Assembly: GCA_013399695.1 (NCBI GenBank)
Contig: VXAU01003502.1
Coordinates: 603,031-667,030, forward strand
From: Formicarius rufipectus
Taxonomy: Eukaryota > Chordata > Aves > Passeriformes > Formicariidae
DNA length: 64,000 nt
Direction: 5' to 3'
A program made the translations under genes and the position numbers. Of this stretch, positions 48,436 to 62,118 are shown in pieces (the stretch's first letter is position 1; each line of letters opens with the position of its first letter). The notes below the pieces were generated by a model. That model saw nothing but the letters and a program-made list of their open reading frames with translations, was not told where the DNA came from and did no database searches.

Positions 48436-48895
48436 ATACTATTAATCTGCCTAAGATACTCTGAGGTTAAGACTGTGGCTGTGGTCTGTGAAATAGGAAA
48501 GAGCTGAACTATGCAAAACTGTGTTGCTGTTTTCTTTTACAGAAAAAAAAAAAAAAAAAAAACACACCAAAACCCCCACAAAACAAACCAAAAAAGACAC
48601 ACAAGAACAAAAACCCTACACCACATGTGAAGACTAATATCTGTCACGTGCCATATTATAAGAAAAAAGGTGCTGTTTATACTGAAGCAAGATATGGCTG
48701 ATACGTGTTTCCCGAAAAAAGCTGCATTAAGAAAGAGGTAAGAAAAAGCATCCTTGGTGGTGGCTGTCATGTCCTTAAGTCACAGAGGCTGTAGCTGGAG
48801 CTAGCAAAGGTAGATGTATCTTTTTCCCATTCAGTAGAGGTTTGCTTTGCCCCTCAGCCTGGCCAAATGATGCCTTTCCCACCTTTTCTACTTCA
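48436..48895. other. Unique DNA with A20 tract
   Basis: Contains an A run of 20 (48543-48562) followed by A/C-rich sequence to about 48611. No gene recognised. The A tract does not follow a recognisable retrocopy. Confidence 0.5.
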
Positions 48896-49119
48896 TTATA
48901 TTAGAAAAAGTTTCTTCACCCAGAGGGTGGTTGAGCACTAGAACAGACTTTCCAGGGAAGTGGTTACAGCACCAATCCTGAGCTCAAGAAGCAGTTGAAC
49001 AACAGTCTCAGGTGCACAGTGTGATTCTCGAGGGGTTCTGAGGAGGGCCAGGAGTTGGACTCAATGACCTTGTTGGGTCCCTTCCAACTCCACCTATTCA
49101 ATGATTCTATGATTCTGTA
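48896..49119 (+). mobile_element. CR1 LINE 3' fragment
   Basis: TTAGAAAAAGTTTCTTCACC, CAGAGGGTGGTTGAGCAC and AGTTGGACTCAATGACC lead to CCCTTCCAACTCC and a tail with ATGATTCTATGATTCTG, the octamer-like CR1 end. Same subfamily as the copy at 43684. Confidence 0.95.
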
Positions 49120-52022
49120 TCTGCCTTGTCTAACTTGAATTTAATCATTGTAGTGATACAAATCTTACAAATTAACAATAATCTCTCTGGGCCAGACTCA
49201 TCTTGCCTAACTTTAGAGCTAGTGAGACTAGGCTTTCTTTAAAGAGAGGAAACGAATTCTGCAAGTGTCAATCTTAATCTAGGAAAAAATGTTCTTCACC
49301 ATCTATTCTGCCCTATCAGAGGCTGGCTATTCTGGGTATCTAGTACTTAAAACAAAATTTCAAAGGGGTTAAATGCATATTGTTAAATTTAGGCTGCTTC
49401 TTTAAAGGTCTGACTCGTGGCCAGGACAACTCTTCTTGCACCCATCTGGAGAAGGATTTGGGCATCAAGGAAGCCATCAAGGATCTAATCCAACTCAACT
49501 GTAGATGTCTCTTGAGATGTGGTTCAATTGAGTTATATTAAATATCTATTTCAGAAGAAAAAACCCATCGCAATTTCATTAAATAAACCATCTCACCTAC
49601 CTCACTAATGTACAATTAACGAGATTATGAACAAGTAGTTCAACAGCAGGTAAAAATATCATAGTGAGATGAATCAGCCCTAAGTTTCCTTGACACCTTG
49701 GTTTCAATGCAGATGACACTCACCTGCTCTGCTAAAGAATTGAAAATTGTGATCATTTTTATTTGGGATTTTGACAGCATCTAGTTTCTTCTGGAATTTC
49801 GATTTCCAACGGGAAGAACTATGATTCATGTCTTAAACAACCCTAAACACTGTCACTGCTCAATAGATCCTGTATAATACTGATGGCCTTTGCAAGACAA
49901 TGGGATAGCACAGTGATGATACAGGAAACTAGTCTGCTTCTCTCAGCTATTTAGCATCAGCATAATTCCAAGGAGAAAGAAACCTTCTTCAAATATTCAT
50001 AAATACTTCACATCACCTTGCAGATATTCTGGAAGAATAGCCACTTGAGGCATCAAAGAATTAGCATGAGAAGAAGTGTTGAATTAACACAAATGCCTTC
50101 TGGCTTCTTCCCTCTGTTTATGTACAACCTGCCACCAGTTACCCGTATTTAGGTTAAAGCAGATGGAAAAGAATGTAATGAAACTGAAGAATCATTCCAC
50201 TCCTCATCTTAACTGCGAGTCCAGAAGCTAATGCTTCAGAAAAGAGATTACTCACACTGATCTCAGATTTAGTGGTCATCCATTCTGGATGCATGCGCAT
50301 TCAAGCATGTTGACGCTGATAGATCAGCTTTGGGACCTAGAGTCACACTGACCTGTTGTAAACTGTCACTGAGATCGCAAGGCCTCATCTTCACAGGATA
50401 ATAAACCTTCCTTCTTAGCTTTTCTCACCCTATTAGTTAAGAAATAGTTCATACCTATTTTCCTCAGAACAAACATGTTGATACAATTGTTTTAAGAGCA
50501 AAATGAGGGGAAAAACCCCTACTTTGTTTTAAACATATCATTCTCTTTAGCAGCGTAAATTATTTCATGAGTTCGCTGACAAAATTATTTGGTTCATGGA
50601 AGCACAATGTTCTGCAATGCATGAAGATAAATGGCAATGTATTTGTCTTTAAATTAGTAACTTTGGACTTTTTTTAATGTAAAGAGATGTTAAAGTATAC
50701 AGTCTTATTACTCGCTCTTTACAGTAATTCTTAATGCAGTCTATTAATCAAAGAAAACACATTTGTATGCATATGCACATGGATACCTGTAGACACATAG
50801 ACAAGCTTTGATTCTTTAATTTCCTTTGAACATATCAGAGGCAAGATTCCATAAACTTTGCTAATTCTTCAAGCAATAACTAAATCCATTCAGACGTGAG
50901 ATCTGCATACCTGACTCACAGGGATGTCAGTCTTCCTCAGGCAAATCAAAGTCTAAGCTGGTTGGCATTTATTAGATTTACTTCTATTTCACACTTCTGA
51001 AGACTCTTCCAACATGTAGATGCTCCCCACTGAGCACCAAGGATGTTTCTCTAATACCATTATCTGTCCTTACAGAATATTTCACAATACTATAAACTTC
51101 ATACCTTAATTATCTTTTACAACACCTGCTGTTCTGTTATTACGAAACCCAGTTAACTTCAGTAGACAGAGAACCTGTCTCTTCCTCCCCTGCTCCAGGA
51201 GCCTTTCTTTCCTCAATAAACCCAGACATGTTTTGTCACATAAACCTCCTTGATAGTAACATTTCATCCCCAGTGGCTTTCAGAGGCAGGCACAGGAGTG
51301 TGCCTGATGAAAACAGCAAACGGAACAAAATGATAATACAATTACTATGCAGAAAAGAGTACAAATGGTGTTAAAAATTATTTCCATTTCCTGTCAGAAG
51401 GGAGGTTCCATCTTGCACTCTGCATTTCCATTTGTTGTCCATTTATTGTTCAATATGCATTCTGCTCAATATCAGACTACTCCATGTTTCACACAGCCTG
51501 TCATTTCTTTCTCAGTCACTCTGTTTAACCTCAGCATCACCAAGCACATGAATAATTAACTGCACATTTTACAGGCCTGTCTGTGAGAGGGCATGAATGA
51601 GTTATGACCTTATTTTCTCCACAGCCAAGAACCTCCACAAATTCTGCTTTTAGAGTACAAATTCACATTGTTCCTAGGACCTAGCTTTCTGGTAGCAGAA
51701 CTAAAGCCTCCTCTCTGAGCTTGGTTTCCCTCCCTTAATCTGGATTTTCCATTATCTCCACACAGAAATCTGTCTCGACCACCAGATAAAACTTTTCTTA
51801 AAATAAGAACTCATTTTTTAATTAATCAGACTGTTTCTTTCTGTCTCCCTCAATCACAGAGAAGGTGGAGAACAACTGTCATTGTCTGTTTTATAGCAAC
51901 TTGTTACAACCACAATGTTGCTTCTATACTTTATACTAAGGTCATGTTTTCTTTATCTTGACTAAACATATCCATTTTGATTAGATCTTCCTCTTAAGTA
52001 GTGTTATCTAGTCCTTATATTT
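49120..52022. other. Unique DNA, nothing recognised
   Basis: About 2.9 kb with no recognised repeat and no frame above 70 codons. Confidence 0.45.
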
Positions 52023-52093
52023 AGGAAAAAGAAAAAAAAAGAAAACAAAAAGAAAAAGAAAAAAACAAACAAACAAACAAACAAACAAAAAAC
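52023..52093. repeat. A-rich / (AAAC)n low-complexity block
   Basis: A purine-rich stretch of A with scattered G, then about six AAAC units, ending before ACATGGCGCC. Confidence 0.9.
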
Positions 52094-52965
52094 ATGGCGC
52101 CATGTCTCAGTTTCTCTGACATGTTAACTGATTGGGCTGGCTTCTCGTTTCTTGCACCCCTAAATCCCTTTTCTGCAGCTCTTCAGCTGAGTTACTCATC
52201 ATTTTTAAGTTTGTGCATTTGATTTCCTCTTCCTAACAGTCCTTCTCCACTATTGCTTGTATTGAGTTTCATCTTGTTGATTTCAGATTTTGCTATCTGC
52301 ACTCTGTAGGGAACTCCTCACAGAAATTCTTGCAGTCAATTTTTAATGGTTAAGTTCTCTGATGACTTTAGAGTGAACTTCAGTAGGTCTGAACAAATTG
52401 AAACTATCTCACTAATCTAAATGCCCCTAATGTTTCCCTGCTCTATCTTGCTCTGCACTTCTTACTGTCATTAAATTAATTTAAGTTCCTGGTGATGGTT
52501 GACATTGCCTTTTTTGCATTAACTCAAATGAGGCACTGCACACCTCAGTCATTTCTGCAGTATCACTCATATGTACCTCTTCACTGTTCCTTTTCTTTCA
52601 CTGCAACCATGGTGAAAATACACAACACGGGTAGCAAGAAAACAGATTATCCTTCCCTTTTGAAATGAAAGCTAGCCCTGTTATCCCAATGAGACATGAG
52701 CAAGGTGAAACATATTTCTCATCTCCAGTATACTTAAAATGTAACCAAGGTCAGACAAGAAGATATTTCATAATGGCACTTTCTTACTTAGCAGAGTTAT
52801 TCACCCATTGAAATGACACAATACTTACTGGGCAATATACCTTCTTTTCTAACTAAGCTGCATTAGTTCTGCTGTGCTAAGGAAGAGAGAGACACATTCA
52901 ACCCTTCTGGACTGAAAGCAAAATTTTAGTGAAAAGGGGAAGGATCACCTTCTGCTCCCTCAGTA
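52094..52965. other. Unique DNA, nothing recognised
   Basis: No recognised family. Confidence 0.45.
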
Positions 52966-53515
52966 CATTCCCTAATGCAGCACAGAATGCAGTTGGCTGT
53001 CTCTGCAGCAAGGGCCCATTGTTGGCTCACATTCAGCTTGGTGTCCACTAGGATGCCCAGGTCCTTTTCTGTGAAGCTGTTTTCCAGCTGGGTGGTCTCC
53101 AGCATATATTGGTAACCTGGGGTTGTTCCTCTCCAGGTGCAGGACTTTGCACTTCCCTTTATTGAACTTCATGAGGTTCCTGTCAGTCCTTTTCTCAAAA
53201 CTATCCAGACCACTCTGGGTAGAAGCACAACCCTCTGGCATACCAACCACTCTTACCAGTTTTATGTTATCAGCAAAATTTTAAGAGGACACGCTGTCCT
53301 ATCACTCAGATTATTAATGAAGATGTTGAATAAAACTGGAACAGTGTCGACCCCTGTGATGCATTGCTAGTTGGCCTTTAACTAGTCTTACTGCTGTGAT
53401 CACAATTCTCTGAACTCAGCTTTTCAGCCACTTTTCAACCTACTGTATCTTCTGCTGTCTATCCTTTATGAGAATGTTACAGAAGACAGTGTTGAAAGCC
53501 TTTCTTCATCATGGC
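52966..53515 (-). mobile_element. CR1 LINE internal fragment (ORF2 RT region)
   Basis: Unlike most CR1 copies here this is an internal piece without the 3' tail. Read on the minus strand it encodes RNLMKFNKGKCKVLHLERNN (52972-53250) and, in a shifted frame, the LGVLVD-like region. Further right, ATCAGCAAAATTTTAAGAGG is the reverse complement of the stretch near the RT catalytic core, and GACAGTGTTGAAAGCC also fits. Frameshifts and stops break the ORF. Confidence 0.88.
52972..53250 (-). pseudogene. CR1 ORF2 RT remnant, frameshifted
   Basis: A 92-codon frame. Its middle part matches CR1 ORF2 (SFEKRTDRNLMKFNKGKCKV and LHLERNNPR). After about residue 47 it drifts out of the CR1 frame (HPAGKQLHRKGPGHPSGHQ), which indicates a frameshift. 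It has no function as a protein. Confidence 0.82.
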
Positions 53516-56500
53516 CATAGTTCTGCACCTTGCCATGATGTTTCTCCTCCAGTGACTTCTCCCACTGTAAGATACTATCAAGTTAACAGTCACTGTTCCT
53601 GTGGTTTTCTTGTGGATGGTTGGGATGTCCAGTTGTTCACTGTAATCTTCTGTTTATGGAGCAATATTTCATTTGAACACTTCCATGACTTTACTGTGTA
53701 AGGTGGTCTCTTTGGTTTAGAATGAGTCACTCCCACAATGAGCCTATGCTCATTACAGCAATGCTCTGTACTCTATGCAAGAAGTCTGTGGCTCTTTACC
53801 TCATATTTTCTGGACTGCACTGGTGTCAAGCCATCCGTTCTTTTCTGTAGTTATGTTGAACTTTTGTCAACTGCTGAATGTGTATGTGAAGACTTTCATA
53901 ACATCGTGCCTTTCCAACCAGTGGCATAAAAGTTTTATTGCAAGTGAGGTATAAACACTGCATGTTGGCAAAGCAATGAGTGACAACAAACACGTGAAGG
54001 AAGACAAACTGGAAGGAGATTTGAGTGGATAAATACACTGACAGGGACATAAATAGAGTTGGTATTAGCAGTGCAGAAGATACCAAGGTACAGATAAAGA
54101 ATTGGGTGGTTCAGTTATTAAAATATGATGAACATTGAATGGCACAGAATAGAGCTCTGGGTACCAATCAACTGCTTAGAATTTTGTCTGAAAGCTGAGA
54201 AGTCATCTATTAGAACCAACATAAGGAGATGAAACTCTGATTATTCTTCAGGATAAGCATAAGCCACCAAAGTGAAAAAGTTCATCCTGCAGCAAAGCAG
54301 TCCAAAGTTTCCAATATGGAGCATGAAGCATTGCATAAGACATGACTCACCTAGAATGATGTACATACTATTCATGTCCAGATATGAATCCAGATTTGAA
54401 AAGCTGTAGTGAAAGCTGGGATAACAGAGGAAATATGAGCACTCTTAAAAGTAGGAGCTGCATGTGACATGAGCTATCAAAATATGATTATAGTTATAAA
54501 AAAAGATATTATTTTTGTCTGATGACAGTGTTTTTTCTACTTCCATTTTCAGGATTATGATATTCCCAGCATTAACGATTATTAGCATATTTAATTTTCC
54601 AACAATCTCTGGAAAATTCCATGTGAAGAAGTAAATATCTGAAAATAATTAATCTTACTCCTCTAAAGAGATAAAAGGAAAGAGGAGCATATATGCTGGG
54701 AGAAAAAAATGGCCAAAACAATTTTTTGCTTACTCAAATATTTTTATTATGTGGAGTGACTGCTTAGTGTTTTCTACCTACTGGAAGTTGGTTGACTTTC
54801 TGTAAGAATACAAGTAACTTTTAGGGCAGTATTTGAATGAAAAGAGATGTGTAAACTGATAGGTGATCTAAGAAAACTTTCCTAGGGCTGGAGAGGTAGA
54901 ACTTTCCAATGGGCTCTGCTATGCAAATAGAAAAGACAAAATTTGCCAGTTGAAGCGGTGAAATGTACAGAAGTGATATCATGATGCAAAATCCTAAAGG
55001 TGCAAAAGACAAACTTCACATAATAAAAGGGAAGAACGATAAAACAGAATTTTTTTTTTTATAACAAGGCTGTGGTATTTTAGAGGTTAGAATATTACTT
55101 GTGTAACTACCAACAACCACAGATCTGGAATCCAAATATTGCCTGTGCTCTTTGTTATCGACACTGAAGATTTAACAATCAAAATCCCATTGTGTCCTCA
55201 CTGAATGATGAGGACAATGAGGCTCCTGCTTAGTCCTCCAAAGCACTGAAGAGACCAGGCACCTTAACTGTTCAGAAAGTTGTTGGCTTTCTGCCAGTTG
55301 ATAACAAAACTGGATGGAAAAAAAATTAACTATCGTGAGTGATAGAACATTTGTAAAGTCAGCTTTTTGTGTCTTGTTGCAGTCTTGAATTATCTTCATG
55401 CACTTCCCTGTTGGTTGCTTTTTCTGCCACCTCTCATCAATCTTGCTGCTTCATGTAAATTACACCAATTCATTAGACTCTAACTTTCTGGCATGTAGAA
55501 AAGCTCACTAGCTTCAACAGCATCTCTGAACCTACCTCTGTCTGACAAGAAAACATCACAGGCACACTGCGTATGGTGGAGACAATAAAAAGACATGCCC
55601 AAAACAGTAGGATATATGATACGATGATAAAGCAGAGCTAACAGCTGCTTGAACCCTTTGCAATGGAAGCACAACCATGGCCTATCAATTTTCAGAAAAC
55701 CTTGGAAGTTGTTTCATATCCACAATCAGTAATCCTATAGCGGGGAAATTTTTAACTACTTGGTTTCACACGGGTTTTGGAAAACCTTGAAGCTGCATTG
55801 TGTAGACTAAGGAGACATGCAAAACAATATTAAATGGTATAGTTTTTGGACCTGCTTTGTGTTGCAATGCCGGGAGCAGATCAGAATAACAGAACTCAGA
55901 AAAATGGAGTTATCTGGCTGTCCACAGAGAGAATTCCACAAAAGCCCTAAGAGACCTTTGTGATCTTTGTACTGTACATTCAAAAAATTAAAACTGAAGA
56001 GCAATTCACAAGCAGTAACAAAATCATACTCTGTAGTACCCTTTACAAACTATTTTTGAATTAAAACATCATTGCCTTTCAGAGCCCATCCTCCTACCCA
56101 TTTTGTGGAAAGGAAGAGATGCTTCTGAAGAAACAGGAATTGAAATTTTTTCTTCTGATCCATCTCCTGTCTAAACTCTGCAGCTAGTATACAGAGGTTG
56201 TGTCTTACAAAGCATACTGCATGCAGGTACATCAGTTTGTGAAACTGGGTGTGATTAAGTAGATGAATTGCATGAACTCTGCCAGTAACAATACTGATCT
56301 CTTGCCTAAAAGTTTATTTAAAACAAAAAATCTTTTTAGGTTATTATAATATATATGAAAGAGCAAGCCAGGATCTGTAATTTAGAGATCATGCCCCTGC
56401 TCTGAGAGATTCAGAGGACCACTTACCTCTTGTCAAGGCATTAAGTCACAGTCAAACTAAATCATATTCAAATCTAAATACTTCTTTTCTGGATTAGAAC

Positions 56501-57590
56501 TGGTGCTAAACCAACTTAAGTACTAAAGAAATCTCCAAGGTGACTGGAGTTCTACATTTTCTCTTTCAGAGATTGCAATACCAATTTGCTTAGTACCAAA
56601 CTTTAAAAGCTATGGGTTTTTTAACTGCAAATCCTGCTTATTCAATAGGAGTTCTGAAGATCCAGGTGAGGTTTGTCCCTGCTAATCACAGTCTCAAACA
56701 ATTTAAAAATGTTTTCATGGAAAAGATAGGGACTGTTAGAGTGGTTTCAGAGCAGTGAAAAGAACACAGCATGATGATATTTATTTCAGAGTCAAGAGCC
56801 CGGCTGACTATGAGAGTTGAAATCTGGTTTGCAGGACTAAAAATTAGATTTTTGTTTGTGAGTTCACTAGATCTGCTGCTGAGTCACTGGGGCATAGAAA
56901 TATGGCACCTCTTTATTTTTCTCTGATAGTAATTTTTTCAACCCATGCATTATAATCACTTAAGGGATTTGATATAATGGTACTTGGAAAGGGAGTACAG
57001 ATTAAAACCCTGTTGTGACCTGTATATATCCTGCCATTATGTTACCAAAGTAAGTTTTGCTTCTAGATTAGTCAGAAAGTAAAGCATTAGAGTAACTGTA
57101 CCATGCAACAAGACAGGTGAAACTGTCACTAGCATGGTCAAAATCAAAGCTAAAGCATAATAAGTGATGGTTCAAGCCCATTAGGGGTAATATGGTCTCA
57201 CATAATAATTAATAACACAGTAACCAGTTTCACTAAAATCTGTCTGCAATAGGCATTCATGAATAAGCCATTCATGAAAACCTATAGGTTTTATATAATA
57301 CTCACCTACTGATCAGACAAAAAATATCAGTTTTTCATATCAGTTGTGCCACTGAAGTCTCACAACATCTCTTCAGATTTGTACTGCATGAAAATACAAC
57401 TTAATCTGAAATGGACCCTCCTTATACTGCATTAATATTAATGTGTGAAAGCATTCCATTTACAACCAATCAGATGCACTCCCCAAACTTTGTGATTTCT
57501 CCCCCTGCCCACATGCCCTCTGACAGCCCACTGGTGATCACACCAACCAGGATGAAACAGGTCAGCATCTGTTGAAGACAGGAACAGTGC
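53516..57590. other. Long unique stretch, nothing recognised
   Basis: About 4 kb. Frames up to 86 codons lack known domains. No recognised transposon. Confidence 0.45.
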
Positions 57591-58055
57591 TTGGCTCACA
57601 TTTACATCCCTTCTCTGAGATCAAATGTTAGCTCTTCTTTGCACACCTTCTGCCACTCAGCCTGGCTGTTTCTTTGGGGTGCATTTTTCAAGGCAAAACT
57701 AAAGTCCAAGTGTTTGAGAAGGCACCAGTGGAGGACAGCAGCATTTGCAATCCTGGTTGTGAGGCAGTGTTTAGGCAGGACCAAACACCTGCCTAAAGCT
57801 GCTGTAAAACTCAGTGTTGCATATGCTTCCCTGCATCTGTGCATTGCTCTCAATGAGCAAGCATGTAATGCTGTTGGACTAGAACTTGATGAGGATGTTG
57901 TGATCAGTGTTGAGAAGGTGTCGCCAGTTCCCAGATGCTTGGTGGCAACTGTGCAGGTGCACTCAAAATACCCTTATCAGAGGAGCTGTTTTAGAAAGAC
58001 AGCCTTAAATTTGGAAGAATTTACCAAATTGGGAAGTGCCAGGTTTAGCAAATAG
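57591..58055 (+). other. Unassigned 154-codon open frame without ATG
   Basis: The longest non-repetitive open frame in the window. It opens at a TTG and contains no internal ATG, so ordinary translation from it is unlikely. The translation is mixed in composition with no recognised domain, signal peptide or membrane segment that I can defend. An 83-codon minus frame (57602-57853) overlaps and is also unrecognised. It could be chance in slightly G+C-richer DNA, an exon within a larger gene, or an old retrocopy. I make no functional call. Confidence 0.25.
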
Positions 58056-60765
58056 GAATGTGGCTGTGAAAAACAGAAGGTTGTTTCTTCACCCTTAGCA
58101 ACATGGCTAAGTAAATCTCCTGGAATGTTCACTGAGAGGGAGCAGAAAGAGAGAAAAATGAAACACAGTACCAGAGGTGCAGGTTGTAAAGATAAACCAC
58201 AGTACTCAATTACTGATGGCTAAAGGAGTGTAACTTTCTGGGTCAGAAAAAATGGTTTGGGAAAGAAAAAAACTAACCAAACAAACAACAAAAAAATGCA
58301 GATAAATAAGCTTAACATGGATTTGGGAACTAATGAGGCAAGTGCGAGCAGGCTGAGTGGATGTGTCCACTACGTAAGCATTAAATGGAAGATCAGAAAG
58401 TGAATAATTGCATTACCTGGATAAGCATAAGCCAAATAAGAGCGCAGAGGTATATGTGGAATTGAAAGGTTGTTACTCTCTGTTTGTGGTGTTCTGGACA
58501 ATAAGGCAGACAAGCCCCAAGTTAGAACTAAGTCACATTTGAAACAACTATTTGGCATGGCCTGTCCCCAAGGCTAAGGGTCTGCAACTTTAGGATCTGT
58601 AAGTGTGGAAGACAGTATGGAATAAACTAAAAGTTTGGTTAAGAGACATAGAAGTAGTACAGAAAAAAGTAAATAACAGTAACTCAAGGAAAAAAAATCT
58701 AGGAAGAAGAATAATTTAGAACCTATACAAACTGCTACCTTTGACTATACGATTCCCTCAATACCCTTTCTCAGGGTAAGTGGTGTGGTGCAGTGGTAGA
58801 GTAAGGAGTGGCAGAATAGTGTAATCCCTAAGGGTTACATTAGGAAATAACTACTAGGAAATAACATAGCAGAAGAAGATACTTGGCAAGACCAGATACA
58901 TAAAGAACGCTTCAGAAGCTCAGGGACAGTTTGAAAGTCTGGGATCATGCCCCAACAAGCATTCTGCTGTATTGCTTCTCAATCAGTGCAAGGAAAAAGG
59001 AAAGTGGGCCCTCTATCCTCATCCTCCTAGTGACAGTCTTAGGAGTCTTTTTCTTCCTCTTCCCATGGCTCATGGTCAAATTAGAACCTGAAAAATACCC
59101 ACCATTCTGGTGGAGCTGAGGAGGAATCAGGAAACAAACTGTCAAGTGCTGGAACATCCATCAGCGTAAGAGAGAAAGCTTGAATACCAGGGCAGGCTGT
59201 GCCCAATGAAATCAAGAAGCTACTCTGATGGAGAACACACAAGAACTGAATGAAGTGCTAAACTGTTTGTGGGTTTTTTTGTTTTCTTTTTCAGAAGGAG
59301 CATACAAAAGAGAAGCTGAGTATGCCCTTGGAATCAGACAGGCTGCTGACCCCTGCTATTCTTCTGCCAGGGCTGACCTCAAAGTATGAGTGAAAGACAT
59401 GGTGGTCCTCTGAGCAGTTTCTAAGTCAGAACGGGTTTCCTACAACACTTTGGGACATCTGAAACACTGGGATGGAGAGACAGGGAAGAATCCAGACTCA
59501 TACAGAGTAGGGATTTACAATAATTATTGTGCTGGGAAAACTAGAGAGGAAGTTACTCACCACACTATGCATTACTGCAAACCCAGTTCTACAATATAGA
59601 CAGACATGCAGAGGAAAGTAACATCTCTTTTAAGCATCAAGACTGTAGTAAAAGGGAAGATCTAGAGATGTGAAAGCAAATTGTTATTACAAGGAACCGA
59701 AGACCCAAGCAAATTAAAACAATAACAAAAATAACAATGCTCTTAAACAGGGATACCAGGGGAACCACTGAATCAGACTGGGAACCATTTCTTTGGTTGA
59801 ATTAACACAGAGGTTCCCACAAGCAAGGAAAATTTAGAGAGATGAACAAAAGTCTCAGGGGGATAATAAATACAGGAATGAGTCGGGGCTTTAACATTTG
59901 CAGTAATTGAACTTAAGAAAGAGGGATAAGAGTGAAGCATCTTATGAATAGGGGAGCTGAATACAGTACGAACCCCAGAAGTAGAAAACAGGAAGAGAAA
60001 AAGCAGTATCAACTCAGAGGTTCCTCTAACACACATTCTGAAAAGTTTTGAATGAAAAAGAGAACCAGATAGGAAAGAATACCTAACTCGTAGAGTAGGT
60101 AAAATGTTTAAAACTGCAGGAAAAGCCAAACAAATGCAATACAATTAGAATGAAAACAAGCCATTCAAGTTCACAGAGAATATTGTTAAATTCGGTGAGA
60201 CTTGTGAGGATGTGCATGAAAGAAACCTAGAAGGGAGGGGGGTTCCACTGCCTACAAAATCAGTGAAAAATAAAAAAGCACAAGTTTTAAAACAAACACC
60301 AACAAAGTGCTACTTAGCACATGTAAGTATGTAACATTGGAAAGAATAGTGTATTAGGTGTGACCCTACAAATGGGGAGAGAGAGGTATCAGGCACTTTA
60401 TCAAACTTGGAGAGACCTAGCACTTGAGAACTGAAATTAACACTATAATATTTGATTTTAAATGACACGTGAAAACCAGTACTTTTTTCAGAGTACAGAG
60501 AGGCATATGAAAAAAAAAATAACCAAGCAACAAAACAACTAAAAGAAAGAAAGACGGTAGAAACCTATGCATAAGTAAGAACTGCTAATTGATGACAAAA
60601 TAAACTTATCAGTTATAAATAATAGATAACAAATGGGTAATAAAATTGATTTGACAACTTAGAAACAATAGTATAACAATATTGCCTGATGTATGAAGTT
60701 AAAAAAACAAAAATGCAGTTAATCAGGCCTTTAAGATCACTAGAAAATCCCATAGAGAGAGATAC
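58056..60765. other. Unique DNA, increasingly A-rich
   Basis: A-rich tracts with scattered AAAC and AAAT runs (for example 58262-58300). A 123-codon minus frame (59773-60144) shows no recognised domain. Confidence 0.4.
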
Positions 60766-60882
60766 TTAAGCTCAAGTAACTCGGATAACTAATAATAGCA
60801 GCCTTTAAGCTGGAGTAACTCGGATAACTATTAATAACAATCCTTAAACTGAAGTAACTTGGATAACTATTAAAAACAATCC
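60766..60882. repeat. 39-bp tandem repeat, three copies
   Basis: Units at 60766-60804, 60805-60843 and 60844-60882. All start TTAAxCT, share AGTAACTxGGATAACTA and end CC or CT. Units 2 and 3 are more alike than unit 1. No spacer lies between units. It is a small minisatellite of unknown origin. Confidence 0.93.
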
Positions 60883-62118
60883 TTTCTGTTTTATCTTCCA
60901 GAGGCAGAGCAGAAGAAGAATCTACTCAAACTCTATGAATATTTTTAGTTAGAATTGCTTGACTGTGTTTCACTTTAATTTCATTTTATTATCATGTCTG
61001 GAATGGAATAGAGATAATACTTTTATAGGGCAATTGCCTTGTCTGCTTTTCTCACGGATGGAGGATAGATCTTATTTTATTAATTTGAATATGATTAGTA
61101 GCTCACCAACTCACAAAGGTGTGTATGTAATATAAAAATGCACAAGGATATGATTTTGTCTGTTTATAGGACAATATTCAGAGTGTTGAAAAGCAAAGAT
61201 GTGTAAGTTAGATACAGAAATATATCGGTCATATTTTAAAAGCCTGCTTTCTGCTTCAAAAGTGGTTGAGTGACTATGAAATTGTTCCATCTAGATCCAA
61301 TCAATCTGGAATTGCCTATGCTGGGAACAGTTGTCTTTGTGTGTGTGTTGTGCCCAAAGTACAAGAAGATAATTTACAATATGTATGTATCTGAATATTT
61401 AGTTTAAATTCTACAGAAGGATGCTATTTCTTACTTACATTTAAAGTAGCACTTAAAAATGAAACTATTGCAAATATGTGTTTTAATAGGCTAGTAAACT
61501 TTTGGGGTGAATTTTAACTGATTGCAACAAATGCTAAGGGTGCTTAAAAGGTGGGATGAGTTGGATGTCATGCCTGAAGAGTTATCAGGGTGACTTTGGT
61601 GACTGTCCAAATCGTATGTACTGTAGCGATCCAAAGCTTAGCAGGCTGGTGCACAACTGATACTTGTAGATAATGGTGGACAGCCCTCGGATTTCTGCAA
61701 GTTCTCACATCACAAAACCAACAGGAAAAAATTAAAGCCTTGAAGAAGATCAATTTCCCTGTGCTGATCCTGACCTCAAGTACAATGATTTAGAGTCACT
61801 GTATTAAAAACTATAAGTGGGATCTTTGTCCAAGTAAAACCTTTGCTTTATATAAACATGAATTTCAGAAAGGCTTTGCTGACACAAACATAAATTTTAG
61901 AGACATATACTTTATTTCAGTCTAATACTCTATTTTTTCCCAAACAAGTACAATTCTGAACAATTCTGCTTTAAGCTTACTATCTGACATGAGATAGCAA
62001 TACCAGAAGTACGAGTAGGCAGAACCAGCAAAGTGCAGATTAAGGGTCATAGGCACTCTTACTCTTCAAGTGGCAAAACCTCATTGCAACATAGCAGTAA
62101 CGGTGTATTCCTGAGGGT
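60883..62118. other. Unique AT-rich DNA, nothing recognised
   Basis: No recognised repeat or gene. Confidence 0.45.

Noticed and set aside
58784..58812. GTGGTGCAGTGGTAGAGTAA resembles a tRNA or tRNA-SINE A box
   Set aside because: No B box at the right distance and no cloverleaf could be formed. Treated as chance.
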